Shown piece by piece: positions 45,367 through 56,589 of a DNA stretch of 64,000 nt. Each line of letters opens with the position of its first letter. Positions within the stretch are counted from its first letter, which is position 1. Position numbers and translations under genes: made by a program. The DNA is from Euleptes europaea (Eukaryota > Chordata > Lepidosauria > Squamata > Sphaerodactylidae). Where the stretch lies: NCBI RefSeq assembly GCF_029931775.1, contig NC_079314.1:76313879-76377878 (forward strand), written 5' to 3'. A model generated the notes under the pieces. The model had not been told where the DNA came from. It ran no database searches and saw only the letters and a program-made list of their open reading frames with translations.

Positions 45367-45870
45367 TAGGTTTGCCACGAAGGGCCTGGCAACCAGAGAG
45401 GAGACTTAACCGATGCCAGGGGTCCTTACCAGCAATGTAATGACATCACCCAGAAGTGACATCAGTGTGTTGCCAAGGAACACTGGGGATGCTCTTGCAC
45501 TTGGGCTGTCCCAGTGGTGTACTGATAGGGTTGCCAGCCTCCAGGTAGTAGCTGGAGATCTCCTGCTATTACAACTGATCTCCAGACGTTAGAGATCAGT
45601 TCACCTGGAGAAAATGGCTGCTTTGGCAATTGTACTCTATGGCATTGAAGTCCCACCCCGCCCTCCTCAGGCTCCACCCCAAATACTTCCCACTGGTGGT
45701 GAAGAAGGACCTGGCAACCCTAAGTACTGACATTCCTTCCAGGCACATGAGGAATTATATTAGCATGTCGGAACACTGCTGGCATTCCCTCCCATTTGCC
45801 ACCATTTCCTCCCCACACCAGCCAGCTGAGCAGTGGCATAGAAGCACCCAGTGGGAGAATGGCAAGCCTA
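45367..45870. mobile_element. Family H hAT-type element interrupted by a family M MITE
   Basis: The left part starts TAGGTTTGCCACG (45367) and the right part ends at 'ggcaagccta' (45870). The flanks GTTTTGTG and TTTCTGTG agree at 6 of 8 positions. The internal blocks 'acatcacccagaagtgacatc' and 'ccagccagctgagcagtggc' match other family H copies (51133 region). A family M copy is inserted within it. Confidence 0.7.
45526..45722 (-). mobile_element. Family M hAT-type MITE, copy 7 (antisense, nested)
   Basis: The reverse of copy 1, ending GGCAACCCTA. The left flank TGTACTGA (45518-45525) and the right AGTACTGA (45723-45730) match at 7 of 8. It is nested in the family H element. Confidence 0.88.
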
Positions 45871-47917
45871 TTTCTGTGGCATTTTCTATGCCAAGGGAGC
45901 TTTGGAGGTGATATTGTGAAATTTTGGGAGGGATATATTGGTGGAATACCCATGCTTCCTTCTCCATCTGACCTCCTATCAAAAGAGAATATGTTTTCCC
46001 TATGTTCCTTCCCTTTTGTTCTCTGTGTGAATGAAGGTAATATGAAGGAAGAGTGCAGGCACTGATATGAATTGCTTGGCAGTTTTCATATATGGGTGAC
46101 ACAGACACAGAGCCATTGTTGAAATGCTGCTCTGTGATTGTCTGGTGTGGGCTGTGGTGCTATGGGCTCCAGTGAGGTTCTCAGTTCTGACTCCAGTGAG
46201 GTTCTCAGTTCTGTTCCATCAAATTCGGTTCTTTTTACTCCTCAGAGATCATAAGACACTTATTCGCTAGGACAGCACCATGCCAGTATCAGTAATGTGC
46301 AAGCATCCTTGGTTTAGGAACAGGCAACATGTGCATACAGATTATGGATATGTATAATTTGTAATATTATGGGACAGAGTTCATACATCTATGCAGACAT
46401 ACTGCTACTGAAAGGGCATTGGGGACAAAAGTGAAAAAATCAGATGTGATAGGATCAAGTGGATACTCTTGTTGTGGAAGAAAACTTACCTTCTGCTCTA
46501 ACTTTCCCATTATTTTATCTCATTTCAATTGTTTACTTGTTCATGTCCAGAAAGAGAAACTGCATTTTCTCTGTTCTTTGTCATCTAAATGTGGTCTGGT
46601 TAAATAGTCTGGTAGCATTTCATTTCAAATCATATATTAATTCTGCAATTTGTCATCTCTTAATGCAGGGGGAACAAAAGCTGTTAAAGTCTGTAAATAT
46701 TCAATCTATAAATTACCTGAAATCTATTGATTTTAAATAGATTTCGTTTATCTGTTTTAGACTTTATAACCCAGTCTAATCTTATATTTTAAGCCCCCCA
46801 CAACAAATGAAAATTGATGTATTAACTTCTCACATTGTTCTGAATTGGCCTCTGTCAAAACACTTCCATCATATTAGAATAATAATGAAACTCTGAACTT
46901 GTAAATTGTTATGTCAAATCAGTAGGAAAGTGCAAACTCACAAGGTAAGAAAACCTGCTCCATGGATTAGAAAAGGAGAATATCGTATATTTCAATTTGT
47001 TTTATTTTTTTAAAACAACACAAAGGTTTTATGCTTTAAGTTCTCTCAGGTATTTAACAGAAGTCTTACTGTTTAAAAAGTGATAATATGCATTGTTCAA
47101 GGCTCTTAAGTGTGTCCAGCAAGAAGAGCCACATATTTTGAAAATATGCATGATATTTCCCAATTAAGGCTTGCCTGAAGTCCACTTTGCATACACTTTT
47201 ACATGTCAGCCTGAGATGCTTTAAGTGTAAACATGAAAATGTAAAATGTGAATGTTACAAATGGATATTTGCAAATGCATTTCAAATAGGTAGACACATA
47301 AGAGAGTCATGGTAGGCCACAGATCCCCGTTGAATGTATTCTTGGAAGTAAACCTAGTTTGCCATTGTCTTCCTCTCCAAAGTCTTCCTTGGTGGTCTGC
47401 CATGAAAGTACTGACCCTGCTTAGCTTCTGAGATCTGATGAGACTGGACTATACTATACCATTCGACATCTCTCTGGTGTACTTACTGATATCATAAAAG
47501 TATGATGAAATGCCCAAATTCCTATGTTCAGTACTTTTGTTTGCTCTATAGTATAGTTTGATACTTCATGTACATATAAAATGCTAAAAAAGGGTATGTT
47601 TCCAGTTTGCAAAAAAAAAAATGGCAAAGGGTTGCCAACATCCAGGTACTCAAAACAGAAGACTCATGCCAACAAGTGGGTATGACAGAAAAAAGGCACT
47701 AATGGCATATAACATAGAAGTATCAAGCAATATCCAATACAATAATTGCTAAACTATATATAAGAACAATGCAAAGATGCAAGGCAATGTATACAATACA
47801 AGCAATGCAGAACTAATCCAAATAGGAATCAGTGATAAAGGTAAGACAAATCACAATGTCTATGTAGTAATGGTACAATACTTCTTGCGTCCAAGAGAAT
47901 AAAGACACTGTAAATAA
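45871..47917. other. Gene-less; 24-bp tandem and A-rich block
   Basis: A 24-bp unit from CTCCAGTGAGGTTCTCAGTT is tandem at 46167-46214. The 47640-47915 part is an A-rich block similar in style to 40120-40600. Frames around 45755-46740 show no domain. Confidence 0.4.
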
Positions 47918-48290
47918 AGAGAAATGCCTGATGTTCAAGCTGGTTTCAGAAAAGGAAGAGGCACTAGAGATCATACTGCAAATATACGCTGGTTACTGGA
48001 GCATTCGAGAGAATTTCAGAAGAAAATCAGCTTGTGTTTCATAGATTACAGCAAAGCTTTTGACTGTGTGGATCATGAAAAGCTATGGCTGGTTTTAAAG
48101 GAAATGGGTGTGCCACTACATCTGATCGTTTTGATGCACAACCTGTACTCTGGACAGGAGGCCACAGTTAGAACAGAATATGGAGAAACTGAATGGTTTC
48201 CAATTGGCAAAGGTGTCAGACAAGGATGTATTTTATCTCCCTATTTCTTCAATCTATATGCAGAACATGGAGTTGTTGAGAGGGAAAAGA
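47918..48290 (+). mobile_element. RTE-BovB reverse-transcriptase fragment
   Basis: An open frame (47924-48367) reads MPDVQAGFRKGRGTRDHTAN, then CFIDYSKAFDCVDHEKLW (the RT palm motif A), then IGKGVRQGCILSPYFFNLYA (motif B). It ends at the FNLYAEH position where the downstream catalytic box is lost; the following residues do not fit the family. Truncated at both ends. It comes from a different part of the element than the two 3' ends at 4697 and 34178. Confidence 0.9.
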
Positions 48291-48573
48291 CGATTGAGAA
48301 ATTAGCTACTTTGTCTCATAGATCTCATCACACCAGCAGTGTTCAGTATAATATGAAGAGGTGCTAGAAATATCCCTTTAAGAAATCTATTTCTGGGGGA
48401 AACAGAACATTTATATCAGCAGCTATTGTGCAATTATATTTTCAGTTTATTTGTCCACATATATTTGAAAGCTCTTTAGATTAAACAACATTTACATCAA
48501 TATTCTATAGTATTTGGATCCAGCGGGTGGTTTTTGCATCTATCTGCAGGAATTTTCATTTATTTACTGACGG
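48291..48573. other. Short gene-less linker
   Basis: Nothing recognised. Confidence 0.4.
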
Positions 48574-48656
48574 TGCATTCCTAAGGAGAGTTACTCCACT
48601 GTAAACTCACTGAAATGAACTGGCTTAGACTGGAGTAATTCTCCTTAGGAATGCAC
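48573..48656. repeat. Palindromic MITE-like repeat (GTGCATTCCTAAGG)
   Basis: The left arm 'gtgcattcctaaggagagtt' and the right arm 'aattctccttaggaatgcac' pair almost perfectly over about 26 bp each. It recalls the palindromes at 20750 and 21715 in shape. Confidence 0.75.
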
Positions 48657-49442
48657 TCTAAGGTTATAATTAAGATAGAGATGTTCAGGACACTGTAGAG
48701 AGTGCAAACCTTGGATTTCGAGCATCTCCCCCGAAAACGGCCTTTTTGCAGTCAGATATATGGCCTTTCTGGTATAATTGTGTGGATCTATAATGCCATC
48801 CAGTGGTTGGTCTGGTTAGTATTAGGCTTGTTCATTCTTTTCCTTACCAGTGCTATCGTTCATATTTTTATTTAACAGTAACACAGTGGTGGCATGTAGG
48901 GACTGATCTAGTAGATTCTCTCTCTATCCAATAACAGGTCTTTCTATGTACTGCAGGCACATAGCAGTGGTTTATGCAGTGATCCCACAGCAACCATTTG
49001 TGCAACACAAATTTGTGAAACACAAAAACTCTACAATACAACCTTTGTTTGCAGCAAGTAGTTTTTAAATGAATGTGATAGAAAAATATGTAGAACATTG
49101 CAGCAGGAACTTCTACAAGGTAACTTTATAAGAACCAGCATACCAGTTTAGAAAAATTAAAAAGAAAAATTAAACTATGATAGCTAGCTGTGAGAGTTGA
49201 AAAATTTGCAGGTAGCCTTTATTAAAGGAGTTATATCATAAGTAAAACATGCATAAGAGTCTCTTCAGTTGCTTTGAAGACCACACTGGCTTTTAGTGTT
49301 GTACATTTTTCCCCCCTATTCCTTTTTTTTTTTTTTTTGTACCCTTACTTACTGTTGATACATTCTCTTTAACTGGAAGACAAAAGGTATTTCTAGATTA
49401 CTGCTTTGCCAAAATATCACAGGTTTCTAAAAGGGCCATGGC
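48657..49442. other. Gene-less stretch, nothing recognised
   Basis: AT-rich, poly-T runs near 49323-49339. Confidence 0.4.
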
Positions 49443-49651
49443 TAGGGTTGCCAGGTCCCTCTTTGCCACTGGCAGAAGGTTTTTGGGATGGAGCCTGAGG
49501 AGAGTGGGGTTTGGGAAAGGGAGGGACTTCAATGCCATAGAGTCAAATTGCCAAAGCGGCCATTTTTTCCACGTGAACTGATCTCTATCGGCTGGAGATC
49601 AGTTGTAATAGCAGGAGATCACCAGCTAGTACCTGGAGGATGGCAACCCTA
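49443..49651 (+). mobile_element. Family M hAT-type MITE, copy 8, perfect 8-bp duplication
   Basis: It starts TAGGGTTGCCAGG and ends GATGGCAACCCTA. The flanks GCCATGGC (49435-49442 and 49652-49659) are identical. Confidence 0.93.
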
Positions 49652-51130
49652 GCCATGGCTATTATGTTAGATAGTTACAGACATACAGGGATGACAGAGG
49701 TGAGCTGTTTCCTTGTTGTAGACCTCCTTTGTAATGTATAATCCCATGTAACCATTAAACTATATGAAACATGGGAGATCCAGAGTCAGATATCCTGAAG
49801 TTGGCACTGGGGAAAGGGGATTGTTAACCTACTGGTTGACTTGCTGGTAAAATCATTCACCAGCACCGCATCCCCAGTCCAATCTAAGGTCAGCTACAGC
49901 AACTGTAAAGGAAAATGCAAAGTCTGGCAGATATCATGAATCTCTAGTACCATATCTAGTTTAGCTCAGTTGAAGAAGTTCATAAAAGTCCATACCACAC
50001 ATGTTTTTACCAGCCCACCACATACTTGTGTGAGTTATTTGTGGCACATTGATGAGTTCAAGAACCAACATTCTTCTGATTTGCTGAATCTTTCCTAAAG
50101 GTTGTTTTCATTAGTCCAATGAGACTAGATGAATAGATGTGGAAGCATTATACAAATGAAGCTGATTAGACCAATGTTGTAGTCAGAAGCACAAAAAAAG
50201 TATAGAAAAGACATCAAAATGCAAGCAAACTTCCAGTTTGTTTGTTTTATTTTAATTAAAAGAATGATTGGGCTGTAAAAACAGTATGCTGGAACTAGAG
50301 GTTTAAATTGGTGTCCATTTAGTGCTCACCTAACAGGGTTCACCAATGTAAGCCTAAAGGGAGAAAATATTCTGACCTTCATGTTATTTCGGCGCCTTGA
50401 ATTGGGGGAGGGCAGGACATAAATAAATAAAAAAGTTTATTGTTGTTGTTATCCCAGATAAGCACAATTAATTTATTAAACTGTAAGCCTGTTACCTGCT
50501 CACTGAGTCTGACTTGCATAAGGGTCTGTCCAAGAAGAAGAGCTGAATAGGTAGAAAGTCAAATTGGATTATAGTTGAAATTACAGTTGAATGGTTCTTT
50601 TAAGGGCTCAGATTCTGAGTGAGAGGGGTTTTCCTGGGTGTGTCTCAGTACACACCTAAAAACACTTTCCTGGGAGTATGTCCCATTGAATAGACTGGTG
50701 TAGAATTCTAAGTAGACCTGTTTAGGATTCCTTTCTCTGAAGACTAGGGGGTACCCTTAGCCTGCCCTGTCTTGGTGATACAGAGATATTCTAAGTAAAA
50801 GAGGAGAACTGGTGTCATGTCTGAAGCTCTAATGAGCTGATCTCAGTATACATGAAATAATTTTGAGGGAAAGGATGAAAACTAACTAAAAAACTCCAAG
50901 ATTTCGACTCCACATCTATTGCGTCTCTCATCCTCTTCAGCAGTCCTACCTATTCATCACACCATTGTTTTTTGTTATCTTTTTCCAGTTTAGGTCTGTA
51001 CAACCTGTGCATATTAGTTAAATTTATTGTAACAATACAATATCTAGCCGGTTATTTGTTAATTAATGACTAATTAATGACTAATTAATGACTAATCATA
51101 TGAGCATTAAGTAGGGCTTATTAACTCAGT
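49652..51130. other. Gene-less; L2-like tail and short repeat copy
   Basis: The 50390-50445 segment ('ggcgccttgaattggggg...acataaataaataaa') is an L2-type tail. A copy of the short repeat lies at 50661-50730. An 11-bp unit TAATTAATGAC is tandem at 51059-51095. Confidence 0.45.
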
Positions 51131-51132
51131 GT

Positions 51133-51520
51133 AAGTTGCCGTGTTTTTCTTGGTAATCAGCAGGGGCTTAGGGGACTTGCGGGACTTGCTGGATGGTGGG
51201 GCCCCTCAATGGTGATGCACTGACACCACTTCCTGTGCACACTGGAAGTGACATCAGCACATCACCAACAATGCCAGTGACATTCTTGAATTTGGGCAGA
51301 ACTCTATGGTTTAAGCATAGAGTTTTGCCCAAAATGCCAGAGCATCCCCCAGTGGCACAGTGACGTCACTTCTGAGCACTCGAGAAGTGAAGTCAGTGTA
51401 TTGGGATACTACTGATGGGATGCCATTTTGGCACCATTTTTGCCCCACCAGCCAGCTGAGTGGGGGCATGGAGCACCTACTGGAGGCGGAGGATCCCCCA
51501 CTCCCAGAGGGGACCTGGGT
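51133..51520. mobile_element. Family H hAT-type hairpin MITE, copy 3
   Basis: It shares the core palindrome 'gaatttgggcagaactctatgg...catagagttttgccc' with the copy at 7405. Flanking blocks 'acatcagcacatcaccaa' and 'ccagccagctgagtgggggc' match the copy at 45367. Right end not preserved. Confidence 0.75.
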
Positions 51521-51783
51521 AGGTGTGTGCATGCATTTATATGAAAAGTAGGAATGAAGTGAAATTATTTTCTTTAATTATATTTGTTAGTAAGAAAATG
51601 CCTCCTTTTTGAAATTGTTAGATTTCATTATGAACACCGTTGTGTTGCTTCAGCACTTTTCTTTATGATATTTTCAATGCAGATATCAAAATCAGAGTGT
51701 ACGTGGTAGAGCTATAGTAAAGAGGTCATTGCCTCCAGAGTCACTAGCAAGCTTAAGGAATCTTATTTGTCATATAAGCATTG

Positions 51784-51784
<1 letters not shown>

Positions 51785-51851
<67 letters not shown>

Positions 51852-51880
51852 GATAGATAGATAGATAGATAGATAGATAA
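51785..51880. repeat. (GATA)n microsatellite
   Basis: About 24 GATA units with one interrupted unit. Confidence 0.97.
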
Positions 51881-53315
51881 GGTATGCAAAGGGAATTAAC
51901 AGTATTCATGTTTAAGTATTTAAGACCATGTTGCTAGATTGCCCAACAGGCCCTTAATTTATTTCTCCATTGTTTGTATGAAAATTAAGAGGTGTAAAAT
52001 AAGCTCTAATGTACTTTTTTGCATATAACTTAAATTGCTGTACTAGAAAGAATCAAGGTAGAATTATGGATGGAGTGGTTATTATCTCAGCAAAATCTAT
52101 AAATAAACAGAACTCAATAGAGTTTATGTTTGACAACGTGTATTTTGCTACGGTGCTTAAATTATTTAACTGTTTTATGTACATTAAAAGATATATTAGC
52201 GCAGGCATTTCAGAGGGGGAAATGCTTGTAGCAATAACTAGCTTCAAGTGAATGAATAATGTGCCGTCAAGTTGCAACTGAAATTTTAACAGTACATTTA
52301 TCCAGGAGTCCCTGTATCAAGTCATTCATTTCAATACAGTTGCTTCCCTGCGGTCTAGTTACTTATCATTGCTGTCTGGTTTGTAATACAGAAACAAGAC
52401 CAATCAAGTAATAAAATAAAGTAAAAAAGGAATGCAGGCAGCAGGGATGGCATTAGTTTAAACATTAAATGCAAAGGTTGCAAAACCGTCTGAGCTGTAT
52501 AGCATGCAAGTGACATTTCAGACTAATGACTGTATGGTCCCATTTATGTTGTTGTGCCAACATCTTTAAGTAATGGAAAAATTGGAAGCATTGTCTTGGT
52601 TGATTTCCTTCAGATGACACCCGTCTGACCTGTTTTGATGTACTCTTTTGAGAGAGAAAAACAAGGATGGGAAGTAATAATGATGAGCAAGGCAGTTGTC
52701 ATCCCTAACAGCAAACTATGTTGCAGCAAGACAAGATGATAGGAAATTGCTTATTTATGTAACATGTATAGAGTTTGCCAAGATTTATCTGAAAGTACAT
52801 GCGTTCTCTCAAGCCTTGCCCAAGCATGTGGTTATGCTACTATTAGTAGTCTTTTGCATTTGTCTGTCTGTCTTTCATCCCAGATTTTTGCTGTCTCTCT
52901 GCCCTGTTGTTAAAAATCCAGTTGTTATAGAGTGTTTCAGCTTTCCACAAGTAGCCAGCTGGGCACTATCAAAACAACAATAAATCACAGAAATCCCTTC
53001 CTCCTTTCCTTTCCCTTGAATCTTAACAGCAGTTACTATCTTCAAAGGAGACATTTTCTTGTGTTCAGCACCAAATGCCACTGAGAAGAGCAGAAATGGA
53101 TGTCCAGCTGCATTTAGGTGTTGTTGGTCATGATATTCCCTCTTTATGTGATAATTCAATCAAATAGACTTTCTTGGTTTAGATACTCAGAGGGGAACAT
53201 TTTAATCCTTTCTGCAGGTTTTTTCAGAAATTGAAATTCATGTGAGGTGTGAAAAACCTCTCACACTATCCAGTATCTGTTCTTAGTAAGTACTTTAGAC
53301 ACATACCTTCCTGAA
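51881..53315. other. Gene-less; repeat-poor block
   Basis: The 95-residue frame at 52696-52983 and the 94-residue one on the other strand have no domain. No repeat end is recognised. The 52430-52680 part is repeat-poor. Confidence 0.4.
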
Positions 53316-53317
53316 CA

Positions 53318-53415
53318 TTTGTCAGACTGATGAAGGGAACTTTGGCTCTTGAAAGCTGATACCCTGAACGTGTTGGTTTCTATGGTGCTACTGGACTGGA
53401 ATCTGTTTCTGTTGA
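53318..53415 (+). repeat. 'GACTGATGAAGGG...CTACTGGACTGGAATC' repeat
   Basis: 'cagactgatgaagggaactt' and 'ggtgctactggactggaatc' are recurrent phrases in squamate interspersed repeats in my recollection; I do not assign a family. Confidence 0.45.
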
Positions 53416-53499
53416 TGATGGGTTTCTAAAAAGAGAAGTACCCCAAGCATCCAAGGGTGCTCTTGATTGTTATTTCTTCATGTGTACTAACCTGGAATT

Positions 53500-53705
53500 C
53501 TAATTTATTTATTTACTTTATTTATATCCCACTGTTCTCCCAATGGGGACCCAAGTGACGTGCATCATTCTTCTCTCTTCCATTTTAGCCTCACAACAAT
53601 GCTGTGTGACTGACCCAAGGTCACCTAGCAAGCTTTCATGGGGATTTGAACCTGGGTCTCCCAGATCCTAGTGCAGTACTTTAACCACTACATCACATTG
53701 TCTCC
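53500..53705 (-). mobile_element. tRNA-derived SINE with L2-like tail, antisense
   Basis: Read on the minus strand it begins with the tRNA-like head (after 'gatgtagtggttaaagtac'), the B box 'gacccaggttcaaatcccc' and 'tgaccttgggtcagtcaca'. It ends in 'gggatataaataaa...aaataaattaa', an L2-type tail. So it is a SINE likely mobilised by an L2-like LINE. Confidence 0.75.
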
Positions 53706-54656
53706 TAATAATTATATTTCTAGACCTTTTGACAGCATCGTGAACCTGGCCACACTCTTGTTGACTGTCTTTCAACTTGTTTCAGTCTGTTATTTCCAGT
53801 ATCGTTTTGTGTGGTTTCTTTACATGGTGTTCATCTTTCCAATATCCTTGTGAAATTGGTCTTTTTTAAAAATCTACCCGTATTTCCCATTTTATACATG
53901 GGAAACTAAGATAACTTGCTAAAGATCACAAAATTATTTTCTGAAAATGTGGGACTATGTTTGTGAACTCTATCTACTTGCATTGGTCATCTCTTAGATT
54001 TATATAATACACCAGAGTCCATAACAAGAGAGCAATTTGCTAGCCAAAGAAAGTGCTCAGAGCAAGGGGTAATGCATATATCTTTACCCCTTGTTACCCC
54101 TTGTTACCCCTTGTTCCTTGCTGTTATCTGGGAAGCCTAACAACCCACCCTCAAGGATTCCCTAACTCCTTTGGTGAATCATGATTCCATGATCTGGAAA
54201 TTATTTGGGTAGTGGTAGTTAGGCTCTATGTGGCATATAATCTAAATTTAAGTTACAGTTAGTGGGCTGTTTATTTTAGTTCAATACTTATGTCCTGGTC
54301 CTATTCATGTTTAATCAGAAGTTGTCCGCAGTAAATGTATATAGTATCTATTTCAGCCTTAGCATTTCTACGGAAAAGCATCCATAGAAACTTCCCTCTT
54401 TATAGCACATTGTGAACCACATTTATTTAGCTTTTTGGTGAACCAGCCTAGAAAAGATCTTTCAGTTTTGTAGGCATTCTGTGCACATTTCATTATGGAT
54501 AAATCATGCCCTAAGCAATGTATAGGCTAAAAAAACAAGACAGACAGGGTGCCTATAATCTGGTCAGCAATTTTCGTGATTTACACTGTTCTAGTTAGAT
54601 CTTGAGAACAACAGCTGTTACGCAAACAGAGTGAAAAATGCAAACTGAATTAAAAA
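53706..54656. other. Gene-less; 10-bp tandem
   Basis: A TTACCCCTTG unit recurs three to four times near 54082-54115. Otherwise nothing recognised. Confidence 0.4.
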
Positions 54657-54735
54657 CAGTGCAACAAGAATCCTTCTCAGGTCTATTCAGTGGGGCTTAC
54701 TCCCAGGAAAGCATTCTTAGGATTGCACTGCACAT
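54657..54735. repeat. Short 'GGGGCTTACTCCCAGG' repeat
   Basis: Antisense relative to the copy at 22735; ends 'aggattgcactg', linking it to the GTGCAATCCTAA palindromes. Confidence 0.6.
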
Positions 54736-54736
54736 T

Positions 54737-55013
54737 GAGAGCCAGCGTGGTGTAGTGGTTAAGAGCTGTGGTTTGGAGCAACCGGGTTTAATTCCCCACT
54801 CCTCCACATGAGCTGTGGAGGCTAATCTGGTGAACTGGATTTGTTTCCCCACTCCCACACACGAAGCCAGCTGGGTGACCTTGGGCTAGTCACACTCTCT
54901 CAGCCCCACCCACCTCACAGGGTGTCTGTTGTGGGGAAGGGAAGGTGATTGTAAGCCGGTTTGATTCTCCCTTAAGTGGCAGAGAAAGTCGGCATATAAA
55001 AACCAACTCTTCT
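54737..55013 (+). mobile_element. tRNA-derived SINE, near full length
   Basis: Head 'gccagcgtggtgtagtggtt' with A box, B box 'gggtttaattccccactcct', body 'gaccttgggctagtcacact' and end 'aaaaaccaactcttct'. Same family as 9145; a short internal deletion near the head. Confidence 0.88.
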
Positions 55014-55079
55014 AAAAAGAGGAAGAAAGGTGCAGTATGTTGTGCCACAGTGATGATCAGTGAAAAGAAAAGATGTATC

Positions 55080-56589
55080 TAGGGCTGTTGAAAAACAAAT
55101 TTGGTAAAATTCGGATTCGGCATAATTTGGCCCATTTTTATTCGAGAAATGCCGAAGTCAGAACTCCCCCGATTCAGATCCGTGGAATTCAGCACTAAGT
55201 TCGGAGTTCGTGAATAAATTTGGCCATTTAAAGCCATTAAAAACACATTCGCGACTTTCCGCAGCTCCGGGGGGGCATTTTTTGAGGTAGAGGTCCCAAA
55301 CTTTCAGTGTAGCTTGAGGGGACCCTTCTTGCGAGAACCCCCAAGTTTTGTAAAGATTGGGTCAGGGGGTCCCAAGATATGGGGCCCGGAAGCGGTCCCC
55401 CCCAATCTGCTCATTGGAATAAAGCCATTAAAAACACATTCACAGCTTTCCACTCGCAAAGAGATCAAGCCCTCCCCCAAGACAGGTAACCCCCCAAAAT
55501 CACACTCCACAGAGGCAATCAAGCCCCCCCCAGAAGAACAGCCCCCCCCCCGAACCAGAAGACGCAAATTACAAACAAAGGAGAAGAACAGGCCACAGAG
55601 AGAGAGACTCACTGACATGGGATGTACTAAAACGAATGACAGGCTAGCCCATTATAAACAACAGGAGCAGCTGCAGAGCCCATTGGAAACAATAGGAGCC
55701 AGCCAGAGATACTCTGTTAACCCACAGTTAACTCCAGACGAAGTTGGCAACCAGTGAAAAAAGCAGAAAGCACAGTCCCACACAGAGGCAATCGAGCCCA
55801 CCCCCCAGCAGAACAGGTAAACCCACCCTCTTTGGCTTCCCCCCCCTCACACACACACACACACACACAGAATCTCCCCCCCCCTACATACAAACACACA
55901 GGAAAAAAGTTATAGAGAGAAGCCCCAAAATAGGTCTTACTGTGGATGTCTTCTCTTCCATCAGGAGCAGGGACTGGGAGTCAGGACTCAGGAGTAATCC
56001 AATACGATTCTAGCAGACTCACACACACAGACTCTCTCTGGCCATTTCTGCACGGGAGGTTTTGCCTTGGATTTGCCGCTCTCTAGATGCACATTAAGGA
56101 TCGCCTTCTCCCAATCATTCCAATGGGTGGATGGGGGGGGGAATGCATAACTCGGGGGGCCCTGACCCAACCTTTACAAAACTTGGAGGTTCTTGCAAAT
56201 AGGGTCCCTCCAAGCTACACTGAAAGTTTGGGACCTCTACCTCCAAAAATGCCCCCCCCCTGAGCCGTGGAAAGCCGCGAATGTGTTTTTAATGGCTTTA
56301 TTCCAATGGGGGGAACGGATAGCTCGGGGGGCCCTGACCCAATCTTTGCCAAACTTGGGGGTTCTTGCAAGTAGAGAATGCTGCTAGTTCCTTACTAACT
56401 GATGGTTATGCTGCTGATTCGGAGCCCCCGAATTTGCTGAATTTATTTGGTGATCGCCCCGAACTCGCCAAATTCGGCTTGTCGTTTTCCCGCCTTTTTT
56501 TGAATTCGGTTCCATCCAAACTGAAAACCACCGAATTGGGAAAAATTCAGCTGTTTTTCGGTTAGGATGGAACCGAATCGACAGCCCTA
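55080..56589. mobile_element. Long fold-back hAT element, TAGGGCTGT family, copy 1
   Basis: It starts TAGGGCTGTTGA and ends TCGACAGCCCTA. The flanks GATGTATC (55072-55079) and GATGCATC (56590-56597) match at 7 of 8 positions. The left arm (55190-55390) and the right arm (56135-56375) are extended inverted copies, and part of the right arm is repeated. Middle (55440-56050) is a variable spacer with an (AC)n run. Frames 55304-56704 read through the arms and spacer and lack transposase motifs. An 8-bp duplication plus TAGGG end fits hAT. Confidence 0.85.

Noticed and set aside
52696-52983. 95-residue frame with a hydrophobic middle
   Set aside because: It could suggest a membrane segment, but no start context, family motif or partner exon is visible.
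53718-53860. 60-residue frame with hydrophobic stretch near 53671-53853
   Set aside because: Too short, no motif, and starts inside or beside a SINE end.
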